Source: Inhella crocodyli | GTDB lineage: Bacteria; Pseudomonadota; Gammaproteobacteria; Burkholderiales; Burkholderiaceae_C | NCBI RefSeq assembly: GCF_004004565.1 | Contig: NZ_SACM01000001.1 | Span: 1,302,001-1,366,000, forward strand | DNA length: 64,000 bases | Reading direction: 5' to 3' | Part shown: positions 46,516 through 55,793 of the stretch, piece after piece | Layout: each line of letters starts with the position of its first letter | Position numbering within the stretch: the stretch's first letter is position 1 | The notes under the pieces: model-generated | Database searches by the model: none | What the model was told of the DNA's origin: nothing | The model's input: only the letters and a program-made list of their open reading frames with translations | Made by a program: the position numbers and the translations under genes

Positions 46516-48407
46516 TGGGTCAGGTTCTTCAAAGCCACGGCACCCAGGCCGAACTGCGAAACGATCAGGGCCCAGTCTTTGAGCACCGACGACCAACGCA
46601 CCTTGTCGAGTTCTTCGGGCATGAAGACGGTATCGCCCGGCAACGCTGGCAGGTTTTGCAAACCCTGCCGCCACCAGCCCGACTCCGAATGGCGCGCACT
46701 CACCACAGACCCGTCGGCCCGCAGCACGAACACTTCGGCCGTGTCGGCGTTGCGGGTGGCGCCACCGGCCTGGCGCAGGTAATCGCCCACCTTCTTGCCC
46801 GGCTGGAACAAGAAGCTGCCCGTGTTGAACACGCTGCCGTACACGTGGACCGACGACGAGCGCGAAGGCACCAACAAGCGGTCACCGTCTTCCAGCGAGA
46901 CCGCCGGCAGGTCTTTGGCGTCGGGCTCCAACTGCAGGACCACACGGCCCGTCGGCTGAACCTGGCGCAGGCGCTCGAGGATGCGGCTGTGGATCAAGGG
47001 TTGTGCCGGGTTGGCCTGCTCCTCGGGCGGACCCAGGCGCTCGCGGCGCGTGACCGCCGCGCGCGTGAACTCGGCCTCGAGTTCACGCAGGCTGCGGTCG
47101 TAGGCCTCCAGTTGCGACTGCCGCACCGACTCGCGGTTGAACTCGGCCCCGAACAGGTAGGCCTGCGGGGTCAAGCCCCCCGCGGCGGCCACGGCGTCGC
47201 GCAAGGTCGCTTGGGCCGGGAGCACGTAGTCGCCCGGCCGCTGAACCTCGCCTTCGACACGGATGCGGCGCGCCCCTGCCAAGGTGGGCAGGTTCAACTC
47301 CGACAGGCTGTGCACACGCAGCACCTCGCCGGCCTGCAACTTCAAGCGCGAGGCTTGGGCCAAGTCCACCGCCCGGGCAGGCGCATTGCGCCCCAAGCCC
47401 ACCACGGCCGCCTGCTCGCGGTTGGCCACCGGCGCCAGGCCGCCAGCCATGCGCAGCAAGTCGGCCACGCTCTCTTCGCCCTTCAGCTCGAACACCGCCG
47501 GACTGTTGACGCTGCCGATGACGGCCACCTGCGGGCCGACGGCGGGCACGTGCAACACATCGCCCGCCTGCAGTCGCGGGTCGGCCTTGAGATCGCCTCG
47601 CAGCAGCAGGTCGTACAGGTCCAGCGTTTCCACCAGGGCCCCCTTGCGCCGCAACTGCACCTGGCGCATCGTGCCCACGGCCGAAGGCCCGCCAGCCGCG
47701 GCCAAGGCCTGGGTGATGCCGGCCGCGGCCGACACCAGATGCACACCGGGCTTGACGACGAAACCGGTGACGAACACCCGCACTTGGCGGATTTCGCCCA
47801 GGCTCACCGCCACTTCGAAGTTGCGGAACTGCTCGCCCACACGGGCGCGCAGCACATTGGGCAGGTCGGCGAAGCGAGTTCCTGCCACGCCAATGCTGCC
47901 GATGCGCGGCAGGGAAATCGTGCCCCGTTGGCTGACCTTGGTGCGCAGGCTGGCCGACACGCTGCCCCACAGATCGACGATCAGCTCGTCGCCCGGCCCC
48001 ACGATGTAGTCGTCGGCCACCAGGGCCTGGTCGGCGCCCGATTCCGTGGCCGCAGGCGCCCACAGCAACTCGCTGCCGTAGCGGCGCACCCAATCGATGG
48101 GCTCGCCTTGCAGGTCTCGCTCGGTCTTGGGCGTCGCCGCCATGCGCGTCACGTGGCGTTCGAACTCGCTCAGCGGCATCACCCAGCGCGGTGCATCGGC
48201 ATCGGTGCTCTTGTCACTGAGCTCACCCGATTGCCGCTTTTTCTTCTTCTCATCTTTGGCCGCCTTTTCCTCGCGCGACTCCGGCTGCTGCTGGATCTGC
48301 ACCGGACCTGCGGCAGGCGCCACCTCCGTCGGGATGACCCGCTGCGCCCAAGCTGGCGCGACGACCCATGCCAGCAGCACGCTGCAAACGATCAGAAAGG
48401 GGCGCAT
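46512..48407 (-). CDS. Outer-membrane polysaccharide export protein (OPX, Wza-like)
   Basis: This 631-residue protein has a signal peptide (FLIVCSVLLAWVVAPAWAQ) without a proper lipobox. A charged Lys/Glu linker follows, then the poly-export domain (DDYIVGPGDELIVDLWG near 140) and several SLBB-type repeats (VFVTGFVVKPGVH, VAVIGSVNSPAVF, IRVEGEVQRPGDY, VHVYGSVFNTGSF). It is longer than E. coli Wza and resembles multi-SLBB export channels. The start could also be at 48419. A terminator-like hairpin lies 12-50 bases upstream. It exports the polymer made by the genes upstream. Confidence 0.9.
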   Translation of the reverse strand: MRPFLIVCSVLLAWVVAPAWAQRVIPTEVAPAAGPVQIQQQPESREEKAAKDEKKKKRQSGELSDKSTDADAPRWVMPLSEFERHVTRMAATPKTERDLQGEPIDWVRRYGSELLWAPAATESGADQALVADDYIVGPGDELIVDLWGSVSASLRTKVSQRGTISLPRIGSIGVAGTRFADLPNVLRARVGEQFRNFEVAVSLGEIRQVRVFVTGFVVKPGVHLVSAAAGITQALAAAGGPSAVGTMRQVQLRRKGALVETLDLYDLLLRGDLKADPRLQAGDVLHVPAVGPQVAVIGSVNSPAVFELKGEESVADLLRMAGGLAPVANREQAAVVGLGRNAPARAVDLAQASRLKLQAGEVLRVHSLSELNLPTLAGARRIRVEGEVQRPGDYVLPAQATLRDAVAAAGGLTPQAYLFGAEFNRESVRQSQLEAYDRSLRELEAEFTRAAVTRRERLGPPEEQANPAQPLIHSRILERLRQVQPTGRVVLQLEPDAKDLPAVSLEDGDRLLVPSRSSSVHVYGSVFNTGSFLFQPGKKVGDYLRQAGGATRNADTAEVFVLRADGSVVSARHSESGWWRQGLQNLPALPGDTVFMPEELDKVRWSSVLKDWALIVSQFGLGAVALKNLTQ

Positions 48408-48429
48408 TGCAATGACCATGTTGGCTGAC

Positions 48430-48459
48430 AAAAGCAAGCCGCCCGTCCTGGGGCGGCTT
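48430..48459 (-). terminator. Terminator-like hairpin before the export gene
   Basis: A 9-bp perfect GC stem (48436-48444 with 48451-48459) is followed on the minus strand by GC and four T. It ends about 11 bases before the nearest start codon of the export gene and separates it from the epimerase gene. Confidence 0.75.
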
Positions 48460-48477
48460 GGTGAAACGATTCGGCAA

Positions 48478-48483
48478 ATTCTA
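48478..48483 (-). promoter_or_regulatory. TAGAAT -10 element before the export gene
   Basis: A TAGAAT hexamer on the minus strand lies between the epimerase stop and the terminator-like hairpin. Transcription would start near 48471 and run into the hairpin, so attenuation is possible. Confidence 0.45.
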
Positions 48484-48501
48484 GGCGGCGCCCTGTGACC
48501 C

Positions 48502-49629
48502 TCAGGGCAGTCCCCAGACGCGACGGCGAACGAAGCCGGTGTAGCTCAGGACGATGCGCAGCACCTTGTCGGACACGTTGTCCGGGGTGTAGTCCGCCAC
48601 CCGGCGTAGCAGGCGCTCCTCCCCACGGGGCTGCTGGGCCAACAGGCGCAACCCGTCTTGCACACGGGCCAGGTCCAGGCCCACCATCATGACGGCGCCC
48701 TCCTCGAAGCCCTCTGGCCGCTCGTGCACGTCGCGGAGGTTCAGCGCAGGGAAGTTGAGGATGTTGCTTTCCTCGGTGATGGTGCCGCTGTCGCTGAGAA
48801 CGGCCTTGGCCTGCCGCTGAAGCTGCACGTAGTCCAAGAAGCCAAAAGGCTTCATGAACTGCACGCGGGCGTCCATGGCCACATCGGTCACGTCTTCGAG
48901 CCGCTTGCGGGTCCGCGGGTGGGTGGACACGATGACCGGCAGCCCGTGCTCCCGGGCCAGGGCATTGACGATGTCGAGAAGCCGGCGCAAGCGGGCCGGG
49001 TCGTCCACGTTTTCTTCTCGGTGGGCGCTGACCACGAAGTACTGCTGCGGCGACAGACCAAGGCGCGCCAAGGCGTCGCTGGCCTCAATGCCCGGCCGGT
49101 AGTGCGCCAGCACCTCCCCCATGGGGCTGCCCGTGACGATGATTTGGTCCGGCGGCAGGCCCTCGCGCACGAGGTAGTCGCGGGCGATTTGGCTGTAGGG
49201 CAAGTGGATGTCGGCCGTGTGGTCGACGATGCGGCGGTTGATCTCCTCCGGCACGCGGAAGTCGAAGCAGCGGTTGCCGGCCTCCATGTGGAAGATGGGA
49301 ACCTTGCGCCGCTTGGCCGCAATGGCCGCCAAGCAGCTGTTGGTGTCACCCAGGATCAGCATCGCGTTGGGTTGCTCGGCCACCAGCACGGCGTCCACCT
49401 TGGCGATCACCTGCCCGATGGTTTCCGCCGCCGTGGCCCCGGCCGCGCCGAGGAAGTGGTCGGGCTTGCGAATGGCCAGTTGCTCGAAGAAGACCTCGTT
49501 GAGCTCGTAATCGAAGTTCTGGCCCGTGTGCACCAAAACGTGCTGCGTGTGGGCGTCAAGTTGGGCGATGCAGCGCGACAGGCGGATGATTTCGGGCCGC
49601 GTGCCGACCACCGTCATGACCTTAAGCAC
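48502..49629 (-). CDS. UDP-N-acetylglucosamine 2-epimerase family protein (WecB/FnlC-like)
   Basis: This 375-residue nonhydrolysing epimerase has [15 protein letters not shown] at the start, GDTNSCLAA near 93, [24 protein letters not shown] in parts near 112-135, and [13 protein letters not shown] near 285. WecB makes UDP-ManNAc. FnlC/CapG/WbvD homologues act on the L-sugar intermediate made by the two neighbouring enzymes, the more likely role here. The GTG start at 49629 has a strong GGGAGG site 6 bases upstream and overlaps the previous gene by 8 bases; an ATG at 49617 is the alternative. Confidence 0.88.
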   Translation of the reverse strand: MLKVMTVVGTRPEIIRLSRCIAQLDAHTQHVLVHTGQNFDYELNEVFFEQLAIRKPDHFLGAAGATAAETIGQVIAKVDAVLVAEQPNAMLILGDTNSCLAAIAAKRRKVPIFHMEAGNRCFDFRVPEEINRRIVDHTADIHLPYSQIARDYLVREGLPPDQIIVTGSPMGEVLAHYRPGIEASDALARLGLSPQQYFVVSAHREENVDDPARLRRLLDIVNALAREHGLPVIVSTHPRTRKRLEDVTDVAMDARVQFMKPFGFLDYVQLQRQAKAVLSDSGTITEESNILNFPALNLRDVHERPEGFEEGAVMMVGLDLARVQDGLRLLAQQPRGEERLLRRVADYTPDNVSDKVLRIVLSYTGFVRRRVWGLP

Positions 49630-50650
49630 GGCCGGCCTCCCGCAGCGCTTGCTGGATCAGCGGCAGGGTCAGCAGGGTTTGCTTGACCTCTTCCACCGTC
49701 AGCCGGCGGGTGTTGTGCGAGGTGTAGTCGTCCAGTTCGGCGATCTCGCGCTGGCCCTCGACGAAGTACTTGTCGTAGTTCAAATCGCGAGCATCCGCCG
49801 GGATGCGGTAGTAGCCGCCCAGGTCCTCCGCGCGGGCCATTTCCTCGCGCGACACCAGGCTCTCGTAGAGCTTCTCGCCGTGGCGGGTGCCGATGACGCG
49901 GATGTCGGCGTCGGGGCGGAACAGCTGCCGCATGGCCTCGGCCAAATCGCCCACGGTGCTGGCCGGCGCCTTCTGCACAAAGATGTCGCCCGGGCGCGCG
50001 TGCTCGAAGGCATACAGCACCAAGTCGACCGACTCTTCCAAGGACATCAAGAAGCGCGTCATCGACGGGTCGGTCAAGGTGAGCGGTCGGCCCTCCTGCA
50101 ATTGCTGCAGGAACAAGGGGATCACGGAACCGCGCGAGGCCATCACGTTGCCATAGCGCGTGGCGCTCATGACCGTCTTGCTGGGGTCGGCGATGCGGCT
50201 CTTGGCCACCATCACCTTTTCCATCATGGCCTTGGACAGGCCCATGGCGTTGATCGGGTAAACGGCTTTGTCGGTGGACAGCACCACGACGCGCGAGACC
50301 GACTGGGCCATGGCCGCGCGGATCACGTTCTCTGCCCCCACCACGTTGGTCTTCACGGCCTCCATCGGGTAGAACTCGCAGGACGGCACCTGCTTCAGCG
50401 CCGCGGCGTGAAACACGTAATCGACGCCGCTCAGCGCGTCCATGCAAGCGTCGAGGTCGCGCACATCGCCGATGTGGAACTTGAGCTTGTCGGACTTGAG
50501 CGCGATGCGCATGTCCTCCTGCTTCTTCTCGTCCCGGCTCAGGATCCGAATCTCCTTGATGTCGGAGGCCAAAAAGCGGCTCAACACGGCGTTGCCGAAG
50601 CTGCCCGTGCCCCCGGTGATCAGGAGCGTCTTGTTCTGGAACGAATTCAT
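49622..50650 (-). CDS. UDP-GlcNAc 4,6-dehydratase/5-epimerase, FnlA/CapE/WbjB-like
   Basis: This 342-residue SDR enzyme has [19 protein letters not shown] at the N-terminus, GDVRDLD near 62, and the modified active site typical of this group ([25 protein letters not shown] in parts near 82-106, [21 protein letters not shown] in parts near 127). It removes water across C4-C6 of UDP-GlcNAc and inverts C5, giving a 4-keto L-sugar. It overlaps the reductase gene upstream and the epimerase gene downstream, forming a three-enzyme block for UDP-L-FucNAc or UDP-L-QuiNAc. Confidence 0.9.
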   Translation of the reverse strand: MNSFQNKTLLITGGTGSFGNAVLSRFLASDIKEIRILSRDEKKQEDMRIALKSDKLKFHIGDVRDLDACMDALSGVDYVFHAAALKQVPSCEFYPMEAVKTNVVGAENVIRAAMAQSVSRVVVLSTDKAVYPINAMGLSKAMMEKVMVAKSRIADPSKTVMSATRYGNVMASRGSVIPLFLQQLQEGRPLTLTDPSMTRFLMSLEESVDLVLYAFEHARPGDIFVQKAPASTVGDLAEAMRQLFRPDADIRVIGTRHGEKLYESLVSREEMARAEDLGGYYRIPADARDLNYDKYFVEGQREIAELDDYTSHNTRRLTVEEVKQTLLTLPLIQQALREAGRA

Positions 50651-51522
50651 GCGGAAAAGTCCTTCATGGCCTGCACCAACTCGGGCCAGGCCGCAGGCTG
50701 GTAGCCGGTGGCATCGCGAAAGCGAGAGGAATCCAAAGAGCGGTCGATGACCAAGGCGTCGTCGGGCCGAATGAGCGTCTCGCGCTGCCAAGCCTGCTTC
50801 ACCAGGCCGAGCAAGGCGTGCTTGTCGATGGGCGCGGTGGAGACGTGCCAGACGCCCCGCAACGCCGGACGCGGCAGCACGTGGCGGTGAATCACCCGCG
50901 CCAACTCGAGCGTCGGCAGCCCGGAGAACACCGCGCGGGTGAAGCCCTTGACCTCCCCCTGCTGCGCCAAAAACCAACCGACGAGGCCTTGGGCGCCGCC
51001 CCGCAACTCCGGCCCGATGATGGAGGTGCGCAAGGTCACGGCATGGGGGTAATCGACCTCGCCCAGGAGCTTGGAGCGGCCGTACAGGTCGAGGGCGTCC
51101 GGCGCGTCGGCCTCCCGGTAGCCCCCTTGCTTCCCGGTGAACACGCAGTCGGTCGACACGTGGATGAGGCGCGCGCCCACCAACTCGCACAGGCGGGCCA
51201 GGCGGTGGGGCAACAGGGCGTTGATGGGCAAGGCCACCAAGGGGTCGTCGGCAGCGGCCAGTTGCTTGACCACGCCCACGGCATTCAGCACCACCTGGGG
51301 ACGCACTTGCGCGAGCAGGGCCGCCAAGGCATCGGGGTTCTCCACGTCGACGCCGGCCACCAACTGCGCCCGCGGCGCCAAGGCCTGCAGGCCAGGGTTG
51401 GGCGCCCGCACGCTGCCCACGACCGACAGCTCGGGCTGGGCGGCCAGGTAGCGCAGCGCCGTGTGACCGAGCATGCCACTGGCCCCCAGGATCAAGACGC
51501 GCGTAGGTGTGGAAGCGTTCAT
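50647..51522 (-). CDS. RmlD-like NAD(P)-dependent sugar reductase
   Basis: This 291-residue SDR protein has VLILGASGMLGHTALR at the N-terminus, FTGKQGGYREADAPDALDLYGRSKLLGE in parts near 125-150, with the YxxxK catalytic pair. It resembles dTDP-4-dehydrorhamnose reductase, but no rmlABC genes are here. In Vibrio cholerae O37, the RmlD homologue WbvR reduces the 4-keto sugar made by a FnlA-like enzyme to give UDP-L-RhaNAc, later epimerised to UDP-L-QuiNAc. The context matches that scheme. No cupin tail like CapF is present. It overlaps both neighbours by 4 bases. Confidence 0.82.
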   Translation of the reverse strand: MNASTPTRVLILGASGMLGHTALRYLAAQPELSVVGSVRAPNPGLQALAPRAQLVAGVDVENPDALAALLAQVRPQVVLNAVGVVKQLAAADDPLVALPINALLPHRLARLCELVGARLIHVSTDCVFTGKQGGYREADAPDALDLYGRSKLLGEVDYPHAVTLRTSIIGPELRGGAQGLVGWFLAQQGEVKGFTRAVFSGLPTLELARVIHRHVLPRPALRGVWHVSTAPIDKHALLGLVKQAWQRETLIRPDDALVIDRSLDSSRFRDATGYQPAAWPELVQAMKDFSA

Positions 51523-52721
51523 GCCGATTGCAGTTGCGCCATCAGGCGCTGTGCCGACTGCGTCGGCTCGTAATGGGTTTCGAAGTAACGGCGGCCGGCG
51601 CGCCCCATGTCGGCGCGCCGCCCTTCGTCCAGAGATTGCAAGTGCCGGGCGGCGGTCGCCAGGCCCGCGGCGTCTTCGGCGGCCACCGCCAGCCCCGCCC
51701 CCGACGCCTGCACCACGCGCGCGCCCTCGCCATCCAGGGCGGCAAGGATCGGTCGCCCGGCGGCCAAGTAAGCCTGTATTTTGCTGGGCACGACCTGCGC
51801 CAGCGCGGGCGCGCGGTTCAAGGTGACCAGCAGGGCATCCGCTTGGGCAAACAGAGCGGGCATCAGGGCGGCCTCAAACCGGCCGGGCAAGCGCACCCGA
51901 TCGCCCAATCCGCGCCGGGTCACCTCGGCGGCCAACCAAGGGCTGCGAGCGCCGCTGCCCACCAGCATCCAGACCAGGTCCGGTCCGGCCTGCTCGGCCG
52001 CGTCCAAAACCGTCTCCAGGGCTTGCACCGTGCCCAGATTGCCGGCAAACACCAGCGTGAACCGGTCCGCGGGCTTGCGAAGGCCCTCGGGCAAGGGCTG
52101 CAGGGGCGCGTCGCGGTCGCCGGGGTTCTCATGCACCGCCACCGGCGTGGCGCCCGCCATGGCCTGCACCGGCGCCATGAAGGCCGGCGATTGCACCAAG
52201 AGGCGGTCGCTGCGTCGGTAGATGAAGCGGGTCACGGCCGCCACGGCCGCCAGCACGCGGGGCGAACGCACGTAGCCCGTGATCACCAGGCTGTCGGGCC
52301 ACAGGTCCTGCACCCACACCACCACCTTGGCCCGCTTCCAACGGCCGATCCACAAGGCCGCCAGGGCTTGCAAGATGGGCGAGGTGGCGTAGACGAACAC
52401 CGTGTCGACACGCCGGCCGCGCAGCAACCACAGGCCGAAGCCCATCGCGCTGGCGATGAAGCTCAGATAGTTCAGCACCAAGCGCAAGGCGCCCCCAGGG
52501 CCGCGCGGCACCAAGGGCACGCGCAAGACCTCGTAGCCATCAACGTGGCGTTCGCGTTGGACGCACCAGGCCCGGTAGCCAGGGAACACGCGGCCTTCCG
52601 GGTAATTGGGCTGGCCGGTCAGCACGGTCACGTCCGCGCCCTGCGCCACCAAGGAGGCCGCAACCTCGTTGATGCGAAACGATTCCGGCCAGAAATGCTG
52701 GCTGACGATCAACACCCTCAC
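51519..52721 (-). CDS. GT4 glycosyltransferase, WbuB-like
   Basis: This 400-residue GT4 (GT-B fold) enzyme starts with VLIVSQHFWPESFRINE, has VTVLTGQPNYPEGRV near 36, VVVWVQDLWPDS near 125, and VVPSKIQAYLAAGRPILA near 310. These match WbuB-type transferases that add an L-6-deoxy-hexosamine (L-FucNAc class). That fits the pathway genes beside it. The GTG start at 52721 overlaps the previous stop (GTGA). The upstream extension of the frame lies in the neighbouring gene and is rejected. Confidence 0.85.
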   Translation of the reverse strand: MRVLIVSQHFWPESFRINEVAASLVAQGADVTVLTGQPNYPEGRVFPGYRAWCVQRERHVDGYEVLRVPLVPRGPGGALRLVLNYLSFIASAMGFGLWLLRGRRVDTVFVYATSPILQALAALWIGRWKRAKVVVWVQDLWPDSLVITGYVRSPRVLAAVAAVTRFIYRRSDRLLVQSPAFMAPVQAMAGATPVAVHENPGDRDAPLQPLPEGLRKPADRFTLVFAGNLGTVQALETVLDAAEQAGPDLVWMLVGSGARSPWLAAEVTRRGLGDRVRLPGRFEAALMPALFAQADALLVTLNRAPALAQVVPSKIQAYLAAGRPILAALDGEGARVVQASGAGLAVAAEDAAGLATAARHLQSLDEGRRADMGRAGRRYFETHYEPTQSAQRLMAQLQSA

Positions 52722-53755
52722 GACCAACACGCACGCCAGAAGTCCGCCGCCGAGGCCGGGGCGGCCGGCGTCGGCGCCAGTTGCAAGTGCCGCAGGACCG
52801 CGTGCGCGATGGAACGCGGGGACTCGGGGTCGAAGGTTTGCACCGGCACACAAACCTCGCGCACGTAATCGCGCTCGGCCGCCACGATGGGCAGGCCCTG
52901 CGCCGCGGCCTCCACCAGGGGCAGCCCGTAGCTTTCACCGAGCGAGGGGAACACCAAGGCCCCCGATTCGGCATAGGCCTTCAGCACCGCCGCGTGGTCC
53001 ATGGGGGGCAAAAACTCCACGGCCAAGCCGTGCGCCGCGATGCCCGCCTCCCACTCGGCGCGCAGCGCGCCGTCGCGCGCACCCAGGGTCAGCGCCAGGC
53101 TCGGTCGGTGCCCTGAACCGGCCATCAGCACCCAGGCGGCCAACAAGCGCCGGTGGTTCTTGTGCGCTTCGCCATCGGCCACGTAGATGAAGTCGCGCCG
53201 CGGCGTCGTGGACGGTGGTGCCGCGTGCGTGGGCAGGGGCGGGGCAAAGCCGCACACGCGGACGGTGGGCGTCCCTGACGGGCCCCACCAGGCCCGCACG
53301 GCGTCGGCCATGGCCTCGGTTTGCACCCAATAGACGTCGACATGGTGTCGCATGCGCCGGCTCACCTGCTGTTCGAACCAGAGGCGCACGCGCGTGCGCG
53401 GCGCGAACTGCCGCAAGGGCACTTGCCCCAGCAAGTTGCGGTTCTGCTGGAACAGGGCCGTGAACGCCCGACTGCGCCACAGGGGTGGCAGGCCGTGGAA
53501 GCACAGCAAGCGATCCGTGGCCCGGGCCTCCCGGCGAAGGTCCCACTCGGCCGACCAGCGCGACTTGGCCGTCGCGGCCACCCAGCGCACCTGCACGTGC
53601 TCGGGCAGCGGGGCCCCGCGGTCGCGCGAGCGCTGGTCCAGCCACGCCAGCACCGGCACGCCGGCCGGCAGCCCGCGCAGCAAGGCCTCGAGCAGCACCG
53701 CCCCCCCGCCCGTGTGCACATTGGGGGCGTACAGCAAGATCCTGGACTCGTTCAA
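52718..53755 (-). CDS. GT4-like glycosyltransferase
   Basis: This 345-residue transferase begins LLYAPNVHTGGGAVLLEALLRG, the usual acceptor-side loop of GT4 enzymes. It carries FIYVADGEAHKNHRRLLAAW near residue 190 and the donor-binding ALVFPSLGESYGLPLVEAAAQG near 270 with the E-x7-E motif. The TTG start at 53755 overlaps the oxygenase stop as TTGA, matching the coupling used across the cluster. It would add one sugar of the repeat unit. The sugar is unknown. Confidence 0.82.
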   Translation of the reverse strand: MNESRILLYAPNVHTGGGAVLLEALLRGLPAGVPVLAWLDQRSRDRGAPLPEHVQVRWVAATAKSRWSAEWDLRREARATDRLLCFHGLPPLWRSRAFTALFQQNRNLLGQVPLRQFAPRTRVRLWFEQQVSRRMRHHVDVYWVQTEAMADAVRAWWGPSGTPTVRVCGFAPPLPTHAAPPSTTPRRDFIYVADGEAHKNHRRLLAAWVLMAGSGHRPSLALTLGARDGALRAEWEAGIAAHGLAVEFLPPMDHAAVLKAYAESGALVFPSLGESYGLPLVEAAAQGLPIVAAERDYVREVCVPVQTFDPESPRSIAHAVLRHLQLAPTPAAPASAADFWRACWS

Positions 53756-54570
53756 GCCTTGGGGCCCTCGTACACGTCCCGCTTGCCCAAGCCCCCGGGC
53801 ACCAGCTTGCGCAGGGCGTTGCGGGCCAGGCCGTCGGCGCGAGCCAAGAGCCGCAGCCACGGTTGCTCGGGCCGCGCGCTGAAGGAAGTGACGTTGAAGT
53901 ACGGGCGCCCCGTCGGCGACTGTGGCGAGAAGTAGTAGTTCGAGACGCAGCGGCGAACGCCTTCGCCCACCACCGGGCAAACCGAGTGCCAGGAGGTCGG
54001 CGTCGTCTCCATCAGGGCCAATCGGTTGAAGCGGCTTTCGATGACCACGTTCCGCCGCACCGCCGTGTCCCACAACTCCAAATGCCCGCCGTGCTCGCGC
54101 TGCCAGCCGGGCGTCACGTAGTACAGCAGGTTCAGGGTCCGGTACAGGCGACGCGACCCCTCGTGCGAGTTGTCAATGTGAGGACCGAGAAAGTGCCCCC
54201 GCGTCATGGCGCTCAGGCCCCCCGCGTACAACTGGGGATCCGGCACCTGCTGCGCGATGCCCGTGATGCGCTCCACCACCCGGACCACGCGCTCGTCTTG
54301 CAAGGCAAAGGTGATGTCCTTCATCAAGGGGTCGAAGGCATCGAAGTCCTTGGAGGTGTGCTTGCGCTCTCGGAACGAGTCCATGAGGCGCATTTGATGG
54401 GGCTGCGGAAACTTGCTGGCAATCTGCTCGGCCCACTCAGCGGGCAGCAGGTCGTCGATGGCGACGTACCGAACCCCGACCTCCGCAGAGGACGCGGCAA
54501 AGGCCTTGGCCAAGCTCGGTTCATCGCGTTCAAGGCGCGCCACGATGGCGCCAATCAATGCTTCGTTCAT
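53752..54570 (-). CDS. 2-oxoglutarate/Fe(II)-dependent oxygenase
   Basis: This 272-residue protein has the jelly-roll 2OG oxygenase signature. The HxD iron ligands are in FLGPHIDNSHEG near residue 130, the distal His in TSWHSVCPV near 195, and the Arg for 2-oxoglutarate in GVRRCVSNYYF near 207. Related enzymes hydroxylate proline in proteins, sugars or small molecules. The position between a polymerase-like gene and a glycosyltransferase, overlapping both, suggests oxidation of the glycan or its lipid-linked precursor, but this is inference. The ATG at 54570 overlaps the polymerase stop; a longer frame to 54600 exists. Confidence 0.85.
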   Translation of the reverse strand: MNEALIGAIVARLERDEPSLAKAFAASSAEVGVRYVAIDDLLPAEWAEQIASKFPQPHQMRLMDSFRERKHTSKDFDAFDPLMKDITFALQDERVVRVVERITGIAQQVPDPQLYAGGLSAMTRGHFLGPHIDNSHEGSRRLYRTLNLLYYVTPGWQREHGGHLELWDTAVRRNVVIESRFNRLALMETTPTSWHSVCPVVGEGVRRCVSNYYFSPQSPTGRPYFNVTSFSARPEQPWLRLLARADGLARNALRKLVPGGLGKRDVYEGPKA

Positions 54571-55793
54571 GTCGAACTCCGGCGGCTGGATGGCCGGCAA
54601 AAGAGAAAAAACGCAAAGAGCCCCAGCAGGTACGGGCCCGAGAAATAGCCGGTGCCGCGAACAAAGGCCCCCAAGGTGATGACCAACAAGGCCCCCGCCG
54701 CCAGCGCCATTCGCTGACGTCGATCGGCATCGGCTTCACGCCGGCCCGCACGGATCAAGGCCACCAAGACACCGAATCCGACGAGCAACCAAAGCGCGCC
54801 CAGCGCACCCAGCTCGCTCAAGAGCTTGGCCGCAGTGAACGAACCATCGTTGTAATTGAAGTCGGCCAAGTTCCAAACTTCCAGCAGTGGCGTCACGTCG
54901 GTGACCGGCCGAGGCTCACATCCCATCCGGTTGAGTCCCAGGCCGAACCACTGGGAAGCCTCCACGTTGGCAAGTGCCGACTGAAGTCCGTTCAAGTAAA
55001 TCAAGCTCGACACGTTCGACTCGGCCGAAACCTCCCCCAGACCCACGATGCGAGCCAGGAAATCGTCACGGTAAGGCGACAAAGCGACGAGCAGCAACAC
55101 CAAGGCTGCCACGCCCAGCCCGCGCAGAAGACGCTGCACCCCGCCGCCTCGACGCGCCAACATCAGGGCCACAACAGCACACGCGGCAAACAACACGAAC
55201 AGGGTGGCCGAAGCCGCGAGGCCCATCAGCATCGCGACGCTGATCCAGCCCACGGCCTTGTCCTTTCCGTGCTCCGACACCACCAAAGCCGCCAAGACGG
55301 GCGCGCATGACAGGGCCAAATGGCTGGGCTCCTCGAAGATGCCACTGGGCCGGATAAAGACGGAGGCGTTCGTCCACAGCAGGTAGGCCTTGTCAAGCAA
55401 GACCGACAAGACGACCACCCCCATGATCCAGCGCAATGTCGCCCCAATGGGACCTCGCTCAGCACCGGCGGCAGCGGCCACCAACGCGGTGGCAACGATC
55501 AGCATCAGCAACAAGCCCAGGCTGCCCAAGGACCGCCCAAGCATGTCTCGGCAAGGTGACATCAACGAGGCCAGCACGGTGTGCACCAACAGCGCCCCAG
55601 CAATGCCGAGCACCCACCCACCCGCCACGCCGCGAACACCACCTCGAAGCAGCACAACGCCAGCCAAGACGACGATGGCCAGCACGTGAGCCCCCAGCGA
55701 TGTCGCCCCCCCCAAAATCGGCAGTGGCGCCAGCACGATCAAGATCCAAAGCATCGCTGGGTAGACCCATGCGCGACCCGATTCGTTGCTCAT
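54567..55793 (-). CDS. O-antigen/EPS polymerase-like membrane protein (Wzy candidate)
   Basis: This 408-residue protein has about ten to eleven hydrophobic helices and a larger extracytoplasmic loop (about 255-310, with QWFGLGLNRMGCEPRPVTDV). The motif IFEEPSHLALSCAPVLA near 165 resembles the EPSH segment of Wzy/EpsK-type polymerases. It lies directly after the flippase fusion. The role (joining repeat units in the periplasm) is inferred from topology and context because Wzy proteins share little sequence. Confidence 0.75.
   Translation of the reverse strand: MSNESGRAWVYPAMLWILIVLAPLPILGGATSLGAHVLAIVVLAGVVLLRGGVRGVAGGWVLGIAGALLVHTVLASLMSPCRDMLGRSLGSLGLLLMLIVATALVAAAAGAERGPIGATLRWIMGVVVLSVLLDKAYLLWTNASVFIRPSGIFEEPSHLALSCAPVLAALVVSEHGKDKAVGWISVAMLMGLAASATLFVLFAACAVVALMLARRGGGVQRLLRGLGVAALVLLLVALSPYRDDFLARIVGLGEVSAESNVSSLIYLNGLQSALANVEASQWFGLGLNRMGCEPRPVTDVTPLLEVWNLADFNYNDGSFTAAKLLSELGALGALWLLVGFGVLVALIRAGRREADADRRQRMALAAGALLVITLGAFVRGTGYFSGPYLLGLFAFFLFCRPSSRRSST

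Noticed and set aside
50647-51522. RmlD-like gene considered as dTDP-rhamnose synthesis
   Set aside because: No rmlA, rmlB or rmlC is present and the neighbours make N-acetylated UDP L-sugars, so a WbvR-like role is more likely.
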